A DNA stretch of 64,000 nucleotides from positions 59,840,870 through 59,904,869 of the forward strand of contig CM049307.1 of assembly GCA_026874595.1 (NCBI GenBank), read 5' to 3'. The notes below the pieces were generated by a model. It worked only from the letters and a program-made list of their open reading frames with translations. It made no database searches and had not been told where the DNA came from. A program made the translations under genes and the position numbers. This document shows positions 1 to 10,900 of the stretch, in pieces. Numbering within the stretch: position 1 is the stretch's first letter; each line of letters starts with the position of its first letter. The stretch is from Sipunculus nudus (Eukaryota; Annelida; Sipuncula; Golfingiida; Sipunculidae).

Positions 1-110
1 TCATTATTATGCTGCAAGTCTTTTATCTTCTTCATCAGATTAGACACCATATTATTTTGTGCTGACTCAAAGAATGCTGCCATTTTCTTTTTGATCAATT
101 TATCCAAAGC
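1..110 (-). CDS. Coiled-coil exon of ATF7IP-like gene, partial (runs off left edge)
   Basis: Read on the minus strand, a pyrimidine-rich tract ending in TTTTTCAAG is followed by an open frame of 36 codons that begins ALDKLIKKKMAAFFESAQ and ends in a charged helical stretch (MKKIKDLQHNN). It is open to the edge of the window. The acceptor leaves the reading frame in phase 0, matching the phase-0 donor of the large exon at 6006-7917, so the two can be joined without a frame change. The pattern of hydrophobic and charged residues is amphipathic and resembles the SETDB1-binding helical segment that follows the nuclear localisation signal in vertebrate ATF7IP. That resemblance was judged by eye. 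If it is correct, the rest of the helical domain and the C-terminal fibronectin type III domain lie outside the window to the left. An unrelated coiled-coil nuclear protein remains possible. Confidence 0.6.
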
Positions 111-1154
111 CTTGAAAAAGTCAAGAAAAGGAATGCAAAATTTTACTGAAATCCTTGTTTGACATAGATTCAGTATATATTTTCTGTTCTTCAGCTGACA
201 GCAGCTCCATTGTTTTTATGTACAGGATCTAAAGAACTGGCATATACACAACTTCTTTGTCCAAATTGCTTTGTACAATGCTGCTTTATACAACAATGTA
301 TATAGATTGCAAATAACTCAAATGATTAAATACTCTGTTCCAGCAATCGGTGTCCACCTGTTTTCAGGAGATTACTTTCTAAGCTTAAATTTATCAAAAA
401 TTTCATAGAAAGCTGCATATGGAAGTGAAAACCAAACATGACAAACAAAAATTTTAAAATTAATCTCCAGTTAATGTTTAACAAATTTTTTACACTTTCA
501 AATGATCTGACTTATCTGATAAGTCCTTGCATGATTAGCCATTTTTATGGCTGGTCATATTTTTTAGAGTGTTTACATGACATAATTCAATGAAAAGCTG
601 TCACCTAAGGCTGTTTTTTGCATGTGACCGATGACCCTGACTGCCATGAGTGGAGCTGATATGTTGTAAAATGTAGACTTATTTCTCATAATTAAAGATA
701 GTTCAGTCTCATATTTTAAAACAATTCTGTTTCTTTAATACTATGAAATGTAGGTGTTTACTTCCCTTGTTGAAAACTGGGTCCATTAATCATCTAGTCT
801 TTATTAGCTTTTCTCCCTTGAAATGTAACTAGTAAAATTTTCCGAACAAAAACTAGGTGGTCATGAGGGGATGAAACCACTATAAATAACAGGATGTTCA
901 CACAATCGTCTGTCAATCATAATTATCATTATCATTATTAATCTATTCCAGCAACCCATCACTGGTACCATAACAATGATGAAACAATCTGAGTATTGTG
1001 AAAGGACCAAAACTAGTATAAACTTGCTTGTTTTCCTAAAATACTGTGGTTACCTATGAATGGATAAAGCTGCCTGAAATTTAGCCATGTTGTTAGTTTT
1101 AAACTGAATGACCATGAGAACATTCAACTTTTCAAATTGAATTCTAAATATAAG
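111..1154. other. Intron, AT-rich, no further feature seen
   Basis: This lies between the two coding exons. It is CpG-poor, with a short ATTATC-rich tract near 918-940. I see no open frame with splice support. Confidence 0.4.
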
Positions 1155-1876
1155 ACAAGGCCTACAGGCCTAATGCGAACCTGTGCATATGGATATACAC
1201 CAGGTATAACCCTTCAGTGCTGAATCGCTACTTTTCATATATATGAACAATGCAAGTACTAAACATTTTGAACAAGAAACAATACACAAACATCACTGCT
1301 GAAATTCTGGCATTGGTGCACACAACACAAAAATTATTGTAGGTGGCACCACCAGTCTTGTATACAACAAAACTATTTGACATGTACAAATATGCCAAAT
1401 TTCAGGCTGATATATCAAATTCTTCTGTAGAATTAAGCAGGCAAATACACTTTGCAAAAGTCATTGTAGATGGCGCAACCTTTCTTGTGAACGAGAAAGC
1501 CATAAAAACACATAGACAGGTCAGAATATGAGGCCAATACATCAAACTTACCTTGAGGCTGATGCACAGGGCTGACAAGGCTTAGGTGAGAAAGGCTGTT
1601 GCCCCGAGTGTACTGTGACAAATTACTGGCTCAGGCTACTGCACTGAGTGAACTCTTGACCTGCACCTGGCTAGACTGAGTGAATTTTTGACCTGTACCT
1701 GGCTGCACTGAGTGAACTCTTGACCTGTTGCATAATCTGAAACAGTTGGCAGTCTGCCAAAGCTATAAATAAATCCAGGCTGACCTTTTGCCTATTGCCA
1801 AATCTGAAATAGTAGCCACACAATTGCATAAGCTCACAGATTGGCTCCATATGCAGCCCTGAGGGGCATGACACCC

Positions 1877-1958
1877 ATGAGGTGATCACATGATACTCAT
1901 GAGGTGATCACATGCTACCCATGAGATGATCACATGCTGCCCATGAGGTGATCACATG
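1877..1958. repeat. 22-bp minisatellite, four copies, in A1
   Basis: The unit is about CATGAGGTGATCACATGCTA and contains the palindrome TGATCA. Copies differ at one to three positions. Confidence 0.8.
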
Positions 1959-2575
1959 CCTTGTGCTTGGCTGCACTGACTGAACTGTTGACCTATATTT
2001 GGCTGCACTGAATGAACTCTTGATCTGTTGCCAAATCTGAAACAGTTGGCAGTTTCTCAAACTACAGTGGAACCCCGCCTTGCGACCACCCCACAATAGC
2101 GACCACCCTACAATTACGACCATTTTGCTTGGTCCCGAATTTTTTTTAGTTTATTTATGTTTAAAAATGACTCAAAATTATGACCACCCCTGAATTCAGA
2201 ATTACGACCAGATTTCCTGGCCCCAGCGCTAATGCGACCCCACTAATGCGACCACCGCCGAGAAGTACTGAAACAACATTTGTCACAAGTCAATGGTTGC
2301 GTCCTCTCACAGGCGCCTTAACGAAAGATCAAAGCGGGTAACAAGGTGCTAATCTGGTCCCGCATATCTTCCCGACTCGGTGTCTTCAGTGAGATTCGTT
2401 GAGGTGTAGGATAATTATAGATCAAAGAGGGTAACCATCGGCCTGATAACTGAGCCGGTCTGACCTGGGGTCAGATGCTAATTGCCCCTCAGTGATCACC
2501 TGTATTACAGCTACCCTAAGTGTGGGGTTGCGGGCTTAATATTTCAACTCATAACTTGTTCAATCTTCATTGGTA

Positions 2576-3475
2576 AAACTAGAATACGGGTAGTCGAAAA
2601 GCGACTACGTGTATCCGCCTAAATCAGAGTGGAACGGGTGAAGTGAGGCATGGATTGAGTGGCAAGGGGAAATAGAGTGAAGTGTTGCATATAAGCATGG
2701 ATGTCTGCAGCCAAATTGTGTATGTACGTTGCGCCACCTACCACAAAATCAAGAAAGCCGTCCAAGTTGTATACATATGCAAAATTTATAGATAAGTCAA
2801 ACCACTTCATGAATATGAGTTATTTTAGACCGTGGCAAACAAACAGATGGATGCTGTGCAAAAATGGTTGCAGGTGGCGCCACCAGTTTTGCGTATGATA
2901 AAGAGCTATGTGAGAACTATACACATGCAAAACTTTGGCCCAATCGGTCAAACGGTTCCTGAGATATGAGCTTGGATGTCTGCTGCATAAACTAGAATGT
3001 AGGTGGCGCCACCTGTCATAAAATCAAGAGAGCTGTTGGGGATGTATAAACCTGCAAAATTTTAGGCAGATAAGTCATACCACTGCCGAGATATGAGTGA
3101 TTTTATCCCATGGCAGACGAACAGATGGACACTGTGCAAACATGGTTGCAGGTGGCGCCACCTTTTTTTGTGTATGTTATAAAGCTCTCCAAGGGCTACA
3201 TTTGTGCAAAAAAAATTCCTGATCGGTCAAACGGTTCCCGAGATATGTGGTTTTATGTGTGGAAACAGACGCACAAACGGACGCAGAGCGCAGAGGAAAG
3301 GTCAGAGGTCAAAACAAAATCGGGGCGCAGCAGTTCACATGTGACCCGAACATAATCCCGGGTTTCGTAAAATTCAGCCCAGTGGTTACAGAGGAGTTCT
3401 CCGGACACCTACGCGGTGGCGGCGGTGGGCTGAAAACATAGTATCCGCAAAACTCTGTTTTGACAGATACAATTA
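2576..3475 (-). mobile_element. Helentron-like element F1, with B-type ends and A-type core
   Basis: On the minus strand the element opens with GTATCTG... and GCGGATACTATGTTTTC, closely matching the start of family B (GGATACTATGTTTTC at 54286-54300). It closes with CGGATAC, a perfect hairpin GTAGTCG-CTTTT-CGACTAC (2608-2590) and TCTAGTT; B1 also ends in TCTAGTT. The interior has about 150-bp units with GGTGGCGCCACC at 2873, 3002 and 3151, and these units align by eye with family A array units. It lies entirely inside the pogo element. Confidence 0.55.
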
Positions 3476-3657
3476 ACGACCTAGTCAATCCTAAATGTGT
3501 TCATACCTTACTGAGTATTGAGCAGTCAGTAAAATGTATAAATAAAGCTTGCATGGGAAGAAATCCCTCACATTAACTTGCCTTTACAGATAGATCATTG
3601 TCAGTTTATTGTTCTACTGGTTAAGTTTGCATTTAAATTACTTGCTGTTAGGCAACC

Positions 3658-3798
3658 ATGCCTCTGAAAGAGCTCTCCTTGAAAGATAAAGTGGCGTTAA
3701 TCAAGGCGGCAACACCACACGCAGTCAGCACCAAATGGCTTAGCAGTTTAGCATCGGGAACTCAAGTGCACGCAATATATACTATAGCGGAAGACTAA
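3658..3798 (+). pseudogene. Pogo transposase N-terminal helix-turn-helix fragment
   Basis: A 46-codon frame starts MPLKELSLKDKVALIKAA, continues with ...STKWLSSLASGTQVHAIY and then stops. LSLKDKV.LIKA and TQV.AI are signatures of the CENP-B N-terminal DNA-binding domain used by pogo/Tigger transposases to bind their terminal repeats. The second half is degenerate, and the second DNA-binding domain and the DDE catalytic core are missing. It lies about 260 bp from the right end of the element. It is read as a decayed relic, although a short DNA-binding peptide cannot be excluded. Confidence 0.55.
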
Positions 3799-5750
3799 AT
3801 ATATGACAGCCACGTATTTTGTTCAATATACATTCAGTAGGTTGTAATCGTATTGTGTAAGTGTTATTATTTGTTAATCATCAGTCACTACAGTTATTAT
3901 TCACATTAAAGATATGCAATAGATAAACTCTGATAAACATTAAATATCAGCGTGTTATATGCGACCACGGTAAGAGTTTCACAAATACGACCACCCCCAA
4001 ATTACGACCACTTTGCTCAGTCCCCAGGGTGGTCATAATTGTGGGGTTCCACTGTATTCAAGAAACGTACAGAATCTTGGCCTGTTATGTAACTCTGCTA
4101 AAATTTATCCAACACAAACCATTTGAACAAACTTGAGAGGGCTTGCCTCTGGGATCATTTCTGTAAAATTTGGACAATTTGGCTGGACTGTTTACAAGAA
4201 GAAGACTTTTACAAGTTTTTTTCAGCTTTATCCTTGTAAAATCTAAGTAAATGCAGATAGCAAAAATATGATGAATCCATCAACATTTGATATGTGACAG
4301 ATAATTGCATAACATTTTGGGATGGTAGCTCCTGCTATTCCTGAGAAATTATGAGTTAGTGTACAGATGATATGTAATATCATAAATCTACATTTTTTAA
4401 AAGCTTTTACAAACATTCTTGTAAATATTTTCCATAGATAACCTGAAATCTAAATGTCTAGAGGCATGATGTAATGGATGCTGATAAACTGGTGCTAGGC
4501 TAGATGTATGTGCTTCACACAGCTAACATATTTGGTAAAATGACTCAATTCAATCTTTATAATTCAGCCAAATTCATTTTTTGGAACCATAAAAGACGAT
4601 TATTACAAGAATGATTCAGGGAATTATTCTTGCAAAATATTAAACAAACTGGCCTCAGTATCATCATCAGTTGAAAAACGTTTTGTAGGTTTATAACTCA
4701 TATGGGAAAATACAACAAAATGGCAAAGTTCAGCTTCCCATAACTCAGCCAAAAATCATTGAATCAAAACCATTTGAACAAACTTGAATTATCAACATCC
4801 AAGGATAATTAATGTGTGATATTTAAGAATTTGGCCCAGTGGTTTTTGAGAAGAAGATTTTTGTAGCCACTAAGCTAACATGGGCTGTTATGGCATATGA
4901 CTAAATTCAGCTTCCCAGAACTCAGCCAAAGGTCACTGAACTGAGACCATTTGAACAAACTTGAATTATCAACATCTCAGGTTAATTAATGTGTGAGATT
5001 TAAGAATTTGGCCCAGTGGTTGTTGAGAAGAAGATTTTTGTAGCCACTTAGCTACCAATTGGCTGTTATGGCATATGACTAAATTCAGCTACCCATAACT
5101 CACTCAAAAGTCACTGAACTGAGACCATTTTAACAAACTTCAGAAAGCACTACCATAGGATCATTTCTGTGCGATATTAAACAATTTGGCCATTTCCTTT
5201 CAGAGAAGAAGTTATTTGTAGCTGTCAGTGTGATATGGGCACTGATGACCCTGTACAAAAAAGGCCGATGCAGGTGGCGCCACCAATACCTCAATTTCAG
5301 ATATGACTCATGTAACCAACATTGGCATAAAATTTGGTGATGATAGCTCCAGCCGTTTCTGAGATTTAAATTTAAATATGCTTTTTTGCACAGTTAACAA
5401 AGTTCAACCTCCTGTAACTCCGCCAAAAATCTCCAAACTGGAACCATTCGAACAAACTTGAGAAAGATTGTTCCAGGGATCATTTCTGTGAAATATTGGA
5501 CAATTTGGCTGGACAGTTTCAGAGAAGAAGATTTTTAAAGTTTTTTTAGCTTTTTCCCTATAAAATCTAAGAAAATGCAGTTAGAAAAAAAATAAACAAA
5601 ATCCAATATAGTTTTTTGGATGACTGAATATTTGCAAAAAATTTGGTGATGCTAGCTCCTGCCGTTTTTGAGATAGCTATGGTTAACGTACAGACGACGC
5701 ACGACACACGACGCCGCACCATTGCATAAGCTCACAGGTTCGCTAAAAAA

Positions 5751-6005
5751 GACTTGAAATATAATGGCAAACTTTGCTGGTTAATAAATGATATTCAATA
5801 GGGACATATATCACAACTAGCATCATGACCCATATATGCAACAAGTTTTTTTTTTTTTATTGCAAAATTACAAATTATAATATAAAATACAGATACTCAG
5901 TTACTGTCATGACCAAGAGCAATCTTACCAGTTATAAAAATATGTAACTTTTAAAATTTATTCTGGTGTTGATGAAGAACAATGTTTTATGACAACACTA
6001 CCCAC
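5751..6005. other. Intron start after the large exon
   Basis: AT-rich DNA between the exon donor and element A1, apart from the possible polyadenylation segment noted separately. Confidence 0.4.
5848..5957 (-). other. Possible alternative 3' UTR with AATAAA after the unspliced exon
   Basis: If the donor at 6005 is not used, translation adds 15 residues (VGSVVIKHCSSSTPE) and stops at 5958. About 97 bases further on the minus strand is AATAAA (5861-5856), followed immediately by a run of A. This is the arrangement of an intronic polyadenylation isoform. The A-run could equally be a repeat tail or an internal-priming artefact. Confidence 0.25.
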
Positions 6006-7917
6006 CTGAGAAGACACCTTGAGCTTGCTAGTAGCATCACCACTCTGATAATCACTGCTGTCTCCTTCATCAGACTGACTGTCTTCCACTGATTTTACCT
6101 CTTCAGAAGAAACACCAATCTGGGATTCAAGTTTCCCAATCATTTCATCAAGCCTAGTTCTCTTTGGTTCCCCTATTTCATCATCAGGTGTGCCTGACCT
6201 TGACCTTTTGCCCTTAGTATGGCTGACCTCTTCCAAGGAGTGTTTGGCCTCTTCTTTGACCTCTTTGAGATCATGTTCATCTTTTATTTCTGTTTTTAAT
6301 GCCTCACAAGTTTCCATTGGTTCTAACTTCACATCTTTTTCTAATTTAACATCCTTCTCAGTTTTCACATCTTTCTCTAATTTAACATCATTTTCTGTTT
6401 TGGTATCTGTCTCTAGTTTCACTTTATTTAAGTCAACACTGGTATCAGTGTTGGTCCCCTCAGGCTCCTCCTTCAGCGATTTATCTAGAGGAGCAACTTC
6501 ACAGGTCCCTTCCACATCATCATCCCCAGCATCATCCATCACCTTTGTGTCCCCTACATCTGGTTCTGAAAGTTTATCTTCAACTTCTGGCTCTGTTATA
6601 TTTTCAGATGAATCATCTTTGTCTGCGCTATTCTTTACAGGTGATGAGATGCTATCCTGTGATGTGGTAGGTACTGAACTTTCTTTATCATTACTACCTT
6701 CTTTATCAGTCATTTCAGGCTGGTCACATGACTGATCAATTACATCAGCCTGGTCCACATTTTGAGACAACTCTGTATTTGGTTCTGCATCTAGTTGTGC
6801 AACATGCTGAGTATCATCTTTACTTTCACATTCAGAAACTGACTTGTCTGTATTGCTGTGTTTTTCAGCTTCCTCCACTACCGGAACTTCAATTTCTGGT
6901 TTATTGTCTAACACAGGGGTAGCAGAATTGCATACAGCCCCATCACCATCGTGGTCTGGTGTCTTGTCTTCCAGCAATTCCTTTTCTGAGATTTCTTCTG
7001 TGATAGTTTCATCACCTGGAACACTTTGTAGAAGGGACTCATCCAAGTCGTCCTCAAGATTAGGCGACTTTTGGGAAGGTTCTTGAGTTTCTGTTTCCTC
7101 AACATCATTTTTTAGTGTCTGAGATGGTTCAGATACATCCTCTGATTTATCCTGCACATCTGATTCAGTAGGATGATCGTCTGCATCTTTATCTGTATCC
7201 TTAATTTCTTTATTTACGGGAGAGGATTCTGCAGTGTCAGAGGAACTTAATACTGATGTTGCTGAGAGATCACTTAAATTTTCAAAAAGATTACCTTTTA
7301 AATTGGTCTGTCCATTTTTCAGTACTGGTCTATCTGTTGACTTTTGAAAAGCGACCTTACTCATAGCTGCCTGCAGCATGCCTTTCATACAGTTTTTCAT
7401 TTGATCCTTCAACAGAAATTTAGAGCTATTGTCTGTTGTAGATGGAGCTTGGATTGGGGTTGTCTGTTCTGATTTGTCCCCATCACCACCAGGTGTCACT
7501 GGTGGTTCAGGTTTCTGTCTTGTATCCATTCCGTTTGAATTGTTCTGTTCAGTTACAGCTGTTTTAGAGGAATCTGACTGCGCACAGATTTCTTTTTCTA
7601 TGGCACTCTCACTCTCAGTGGTTGACTTTCCATTTTCCAATGGCTCTGCAACAAAGTGATCTCCATTGGCCCCATTTTCTGGTCTTTCAGGAATAACTTT
7701 AGCAACTTTAGGTACAGCCTCTGTATCTCCAGCACCATCTGCAGGTCGCTTTATCCCACCATTCTCTGACATTTGGCCATTCATGACACAAGGGACAAAA
7801 CTCGACTGTGACACCACTTCCGCCATTCCTTCCTCAGTGAAGCTTGGGCACAATTCATTTAAGTGTTTCAGGGAGTTGATCTTTCTTGGTCCTTCATTCA
7901 TACACTGAGGCAGCTCC
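6006..7917 (-). CDS. Large coding exon, ATF7IP/MCAF1-like chromatin cofactor (start codon at 7901)
   Basis: A continuous 632-codon frame starts with ATG at 7901-7899. It is preceded by acceptor ...TTCATTTTAG (exon from 7917) and ended by donor CAG|GTGGGT at 6006/6005. Reading past the donor meets a stop at 5958-5960. The protein is acidic and Ser/Thr/Glu-rich with few hydrophobic stretches, as expected for a disordered nuclear regulator. Residues about 476-551 hold nine SUMO-consensus motifs (psi-K-x-E), four of them VKLE. Residues about 563-583 form a bipartite-looking nuclear localisation signal (KGKRSRS...EPKRTR). The next exon is a coiled coil. This order matches ATF7IP, which binds SETDB1, supports H3K9 trimethylation and also binds SUMO; that function is known for the family and inferred here. 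The coding frame is clear. The family name is less certain because the N-terminal part is low-complexity and I could not align it to anything. Confidence 0.72.
6249..6476 (-). other. SUMO-consensus cluster with 18-bp coding minisatellite
   Basis: Within the large exon, residues about 476-551 contain LKEE, VKLE (four times), VKTE, LKTE, IKDE and VKEE. At positions 6321-6386 the motif is made by a 6-residue / 18-bp tandem unit (DVKLEK, DVKTEK, DVKLEK), so part of the cluster grew by local duplication. Confidence 0.7.
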
Positions 7918-10900
7918 CTAAAATGAATTGCAATATGTAAGAATTATGAAAGTAAAACTGTTAAATAACAACCCTTTCACATATCATCTTGCCAACATTC
8001 AAACTCCACCCCAGAACATATATCACAAGGCCAAAAATAAAAAGCTGATATCCGACCTAATTTTGGGTGTAACTGGATAAAAAGGGTTCAGCTGGAATCC
8101 TGTTGGACGTTACATTATCCTTTACCAGACCCATTTCTGGGTAGAAAAAAATTTAATTTTGTTCCCTGTATAAACCAGCAGTGCTTTATTATGCTTGCTT
8201 GGCATCTAATACTTTTTATAAACTATGTACTTTGACTGCCTGTGCCTGTTGATTAAAAACATCACCGTGAATTTGACATGGCATGCCTGAAAAGACTCAC
8301 TGCCAGTACAGGGAATAATAAAGTTAATGTCTACTTGATTGCCATCATGAGTAATGGAGTGCCATGAGGAACCTGTTCTACCATCAACACAGAACTGGCA
8401 AGATCAAAAACCATCTCAATGATGAGACAGCAGCAAGGACCTTGAATCTTGGTTCATTCAAGCATGCTTTTAAGACACCTATTTTCTTAACACTCTGTAT
8501 CAGCACATAGAAATGTACATTATATTTGCACTTTATAAATTAACTCTATCATATCATATCATGCAACATTTATGTCTGCCATGGGGTACATCATGAAACA
8601 TCCATCTCCTTAAATGTAAATCAAAATCCCTTGGTAGAACCTTGAAAGAACACTACCCATGTAAAAGACCTTATTTTGGCACTCCACATTATACCCAGTC
8701 AACAAAAATACAAAATCTTTTGCACTTAGACAAAAAGTGCAACAAATATGATAATAAGGGGAAGTTTTTATTTAGCTTGCCTGGTTTTATTCCAATTCTA
8801 GAATGATATAACATTCATTGAAAATGCAATCAGAATGCAATCCACCTGTATTATCTGATGTTAGGATCAGCATAACCTGGCACACTGTGCAATTACTATT
8901 ACAACAGTGCTGTGCTTAACGAAAGAAAACCAACAAGATTGAAATGAAACAACACAAGGCCCCTCTACACTGAAAACTGCACTGCTCTGTGCCACGCTGC
9001 AAAAAAATTTTGAGTACATGCAAACACACTGGAGTGTCCACACCAAACACAACACCGCGCGATACAGCACTGCAAAGCAAAGCTAAAGATAGTTAAATTT
9101 TCTCTGCTTTATAGCACCATAAAAATGCCAAGCCATTTATTAAGTATAGTATTTGGGCAGTGCAGCATTCAGTGAGGCTTGCCTTATAGATATACAGAAG
9201 ACACTCAAAGTAAGCATCACATATCGAGATCAATTTGGCTCTATGGTTCTCAAAATAAGAATGGGTTAGGTATTAATTAATGGAGGTGTGTGTTATCAAA
9301 AGCAAGCCAGTCAATAGGGGCAATAAAGAATAATATCTTACTCTCAGTTTAGAACTGACTGTCAATGTCATCATTCTTTATTGACTGTTTTTCTTGAGCT
9401 CATGAGAATAGCCATAAAATCATTAATATTCTATATTCTTTGTCTAGCTATTATTGGTCAGTCCCAAAATACAAAATGTGACAGTGTAAACACTTAGGGC
9501 AGGTGGCACCACCCATTCAATTTAAACTAAATGATCAAACTGGCAAAAATCAATACGCAAGTAAAAATGCCCAGCAGCCCATATTAGCCACCCACTTTCA
9601 GGTTTTTCAGGGAATTCTCATTTAGAAATGTATGTACATGAAACATGAGCTTTCTGGGTCAAACGATCATGATCTGTACTCTACTAACATAATTATCACA
9701 ATGGCTCCCAATGACAGTAATTCAGCTAAACTGAAATTCATTATAATGTTCTTCAGCCATCATGTGGAACACACTTAAGCACACTACCTATGTGGAAATC
9801 CTTCTGCTTTATGACAGGGTTATCAATAAGGAAGTATATATAAATTATATATATGCATTATCATTGTATGTTGATTTAGCAGTAACTTTTTGTTTGGTTG
9901 TTGGCCCAATTAAATATTCTGAACCTTAAAACCACCAAAATAATTTAACTATCCATACATGCAAGACATATCACACACCTGCAGGCTTTGTTCTGCTGAT
10001 CACTGGATTTACAGTAAACAAATATTAGAAAACCATTTTTTACATCTACAAATTTATATTAACATCAAATTATTAACAAGAAATTTCAAAATATATTGTT
10101 GAGCTGGCCGGCATGGTACCAGGTAATGGCTGGCAGAATTTCATTTCCACTCATCTGGCTTAATAATAAAGGGTCAAATCTGAACCTTAATTTGTAATTC
10201 AGCACGTAATATTTTTCTAATGCCAGGTCTAACCACTGATCAATTTATATTTTGTACTCTTTATGCAAATATAACTTTAGTAATGGCATTATGTAATGTT
10301 GGTCATTATGTAATGTTGGTCTATAAATAAAGTATCATGCCCGGCTATACCGGTAAATATCTTTTCATACCTGAGAAGCTTTTATGAATACAATTCATAA
10401 TTGAATTATTTATTTATAAACAACAGATTTATCAAAGTTATGCAGTACCTACACATTACACTTAATTGGTAAACATTTCAAGTACAGTTAAATAAATCAA
10501 ATAGCAAAAATGAAAATGAAAAAAAAACCCTGATGTTCAATGTAAGAAAAATAACAATAACTGTTCAAAAATCCTGTATAAATTTACATTCAATTTGCTG
10601 ACATTTACATAAATCTGATTTTCTAATTGTTAATGTAAAAGCACAATTATGTCATCCCTAGAAATTAATTGAACTGAATATTAATTGTCCCTTCCATACA
10701 CTGATGGATGCATGCAGGGCCTAATAATCACTGAGTTTGATTAAATCAGGATAGTCAGCCCTGCCTATCTACAAACACCCTATTATCCAGGCCTATTCTT
10801 CGCAACTAAGACCCCCTCCATAAATACCCTCTATGGTGTATAAATAATTACTGTGCCACTTTCATGATTTTTAACAATCAAAGCTAAATATACCCCTCTC

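Larger units (their letters stand above)
2065..4054. mobile_element. pogo/Tigger-like Tc1-mariner element with TA target duplication
   Basis: The element starts CAGTGGAACCCCGCC and ends GGGGTTCCACTG, inverted copies of each other, with TA immediately outside both ends (2063-2064 and 4055-4056). Subterminal GCGACCACC / ATTACGACCA motifs recur on both sides. A short open frame near the right end (3658-3798) matches the CENP-B-type helix-turn-helix that starts pogo transposases. There is no DDE catalytic domain, so the copy is internally deleted and non-autonomous. It sits inside A1 and is itself interrupted by F1. Confidence 0.78.
1155..5750 (-). mobile_element. Helentron-like non-autonomous element A1 (contains nested pogo and F1)
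   Basis: On the minus strand the element begins TTTTTAGCGAACCTGTGAGC (5750 downward), followed by a CGTC-rich stretch. It ends with the inverted copy CACAGGTTCGC, then the hairpin AGGCCTGTAGGCCT and CTTGT at 1155. Inside are three near-identical units of about 178 bp at 4728-5260, a block of TGAGTGAACTCTTGACCTG repeats (1640-2045), a 22-bp minisatellite (1877-1958), and array units carrying GGTGGCACCACC (1342-1353). The same ends bound A2 (20054-22177) and A3 (41582-42866), so the limits are supported by three copies. An inverted repeat at the 5' tip, with the 3' copy followed by a hairpin, matches the asymmetrical ends of Helentron/Helitron2 elements. No Rep-helicase coding is visible, so this would be a passive copy. 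About 2 kb of its length is a younger insertion. Confidence 0.62.

Noticed and set aside
2701-3441. Short proteins with a VAPP phrase
   Set aside because: The phrase is a translation of the GGTGGCGCCACC palindrome in repeat units; frames break between units.
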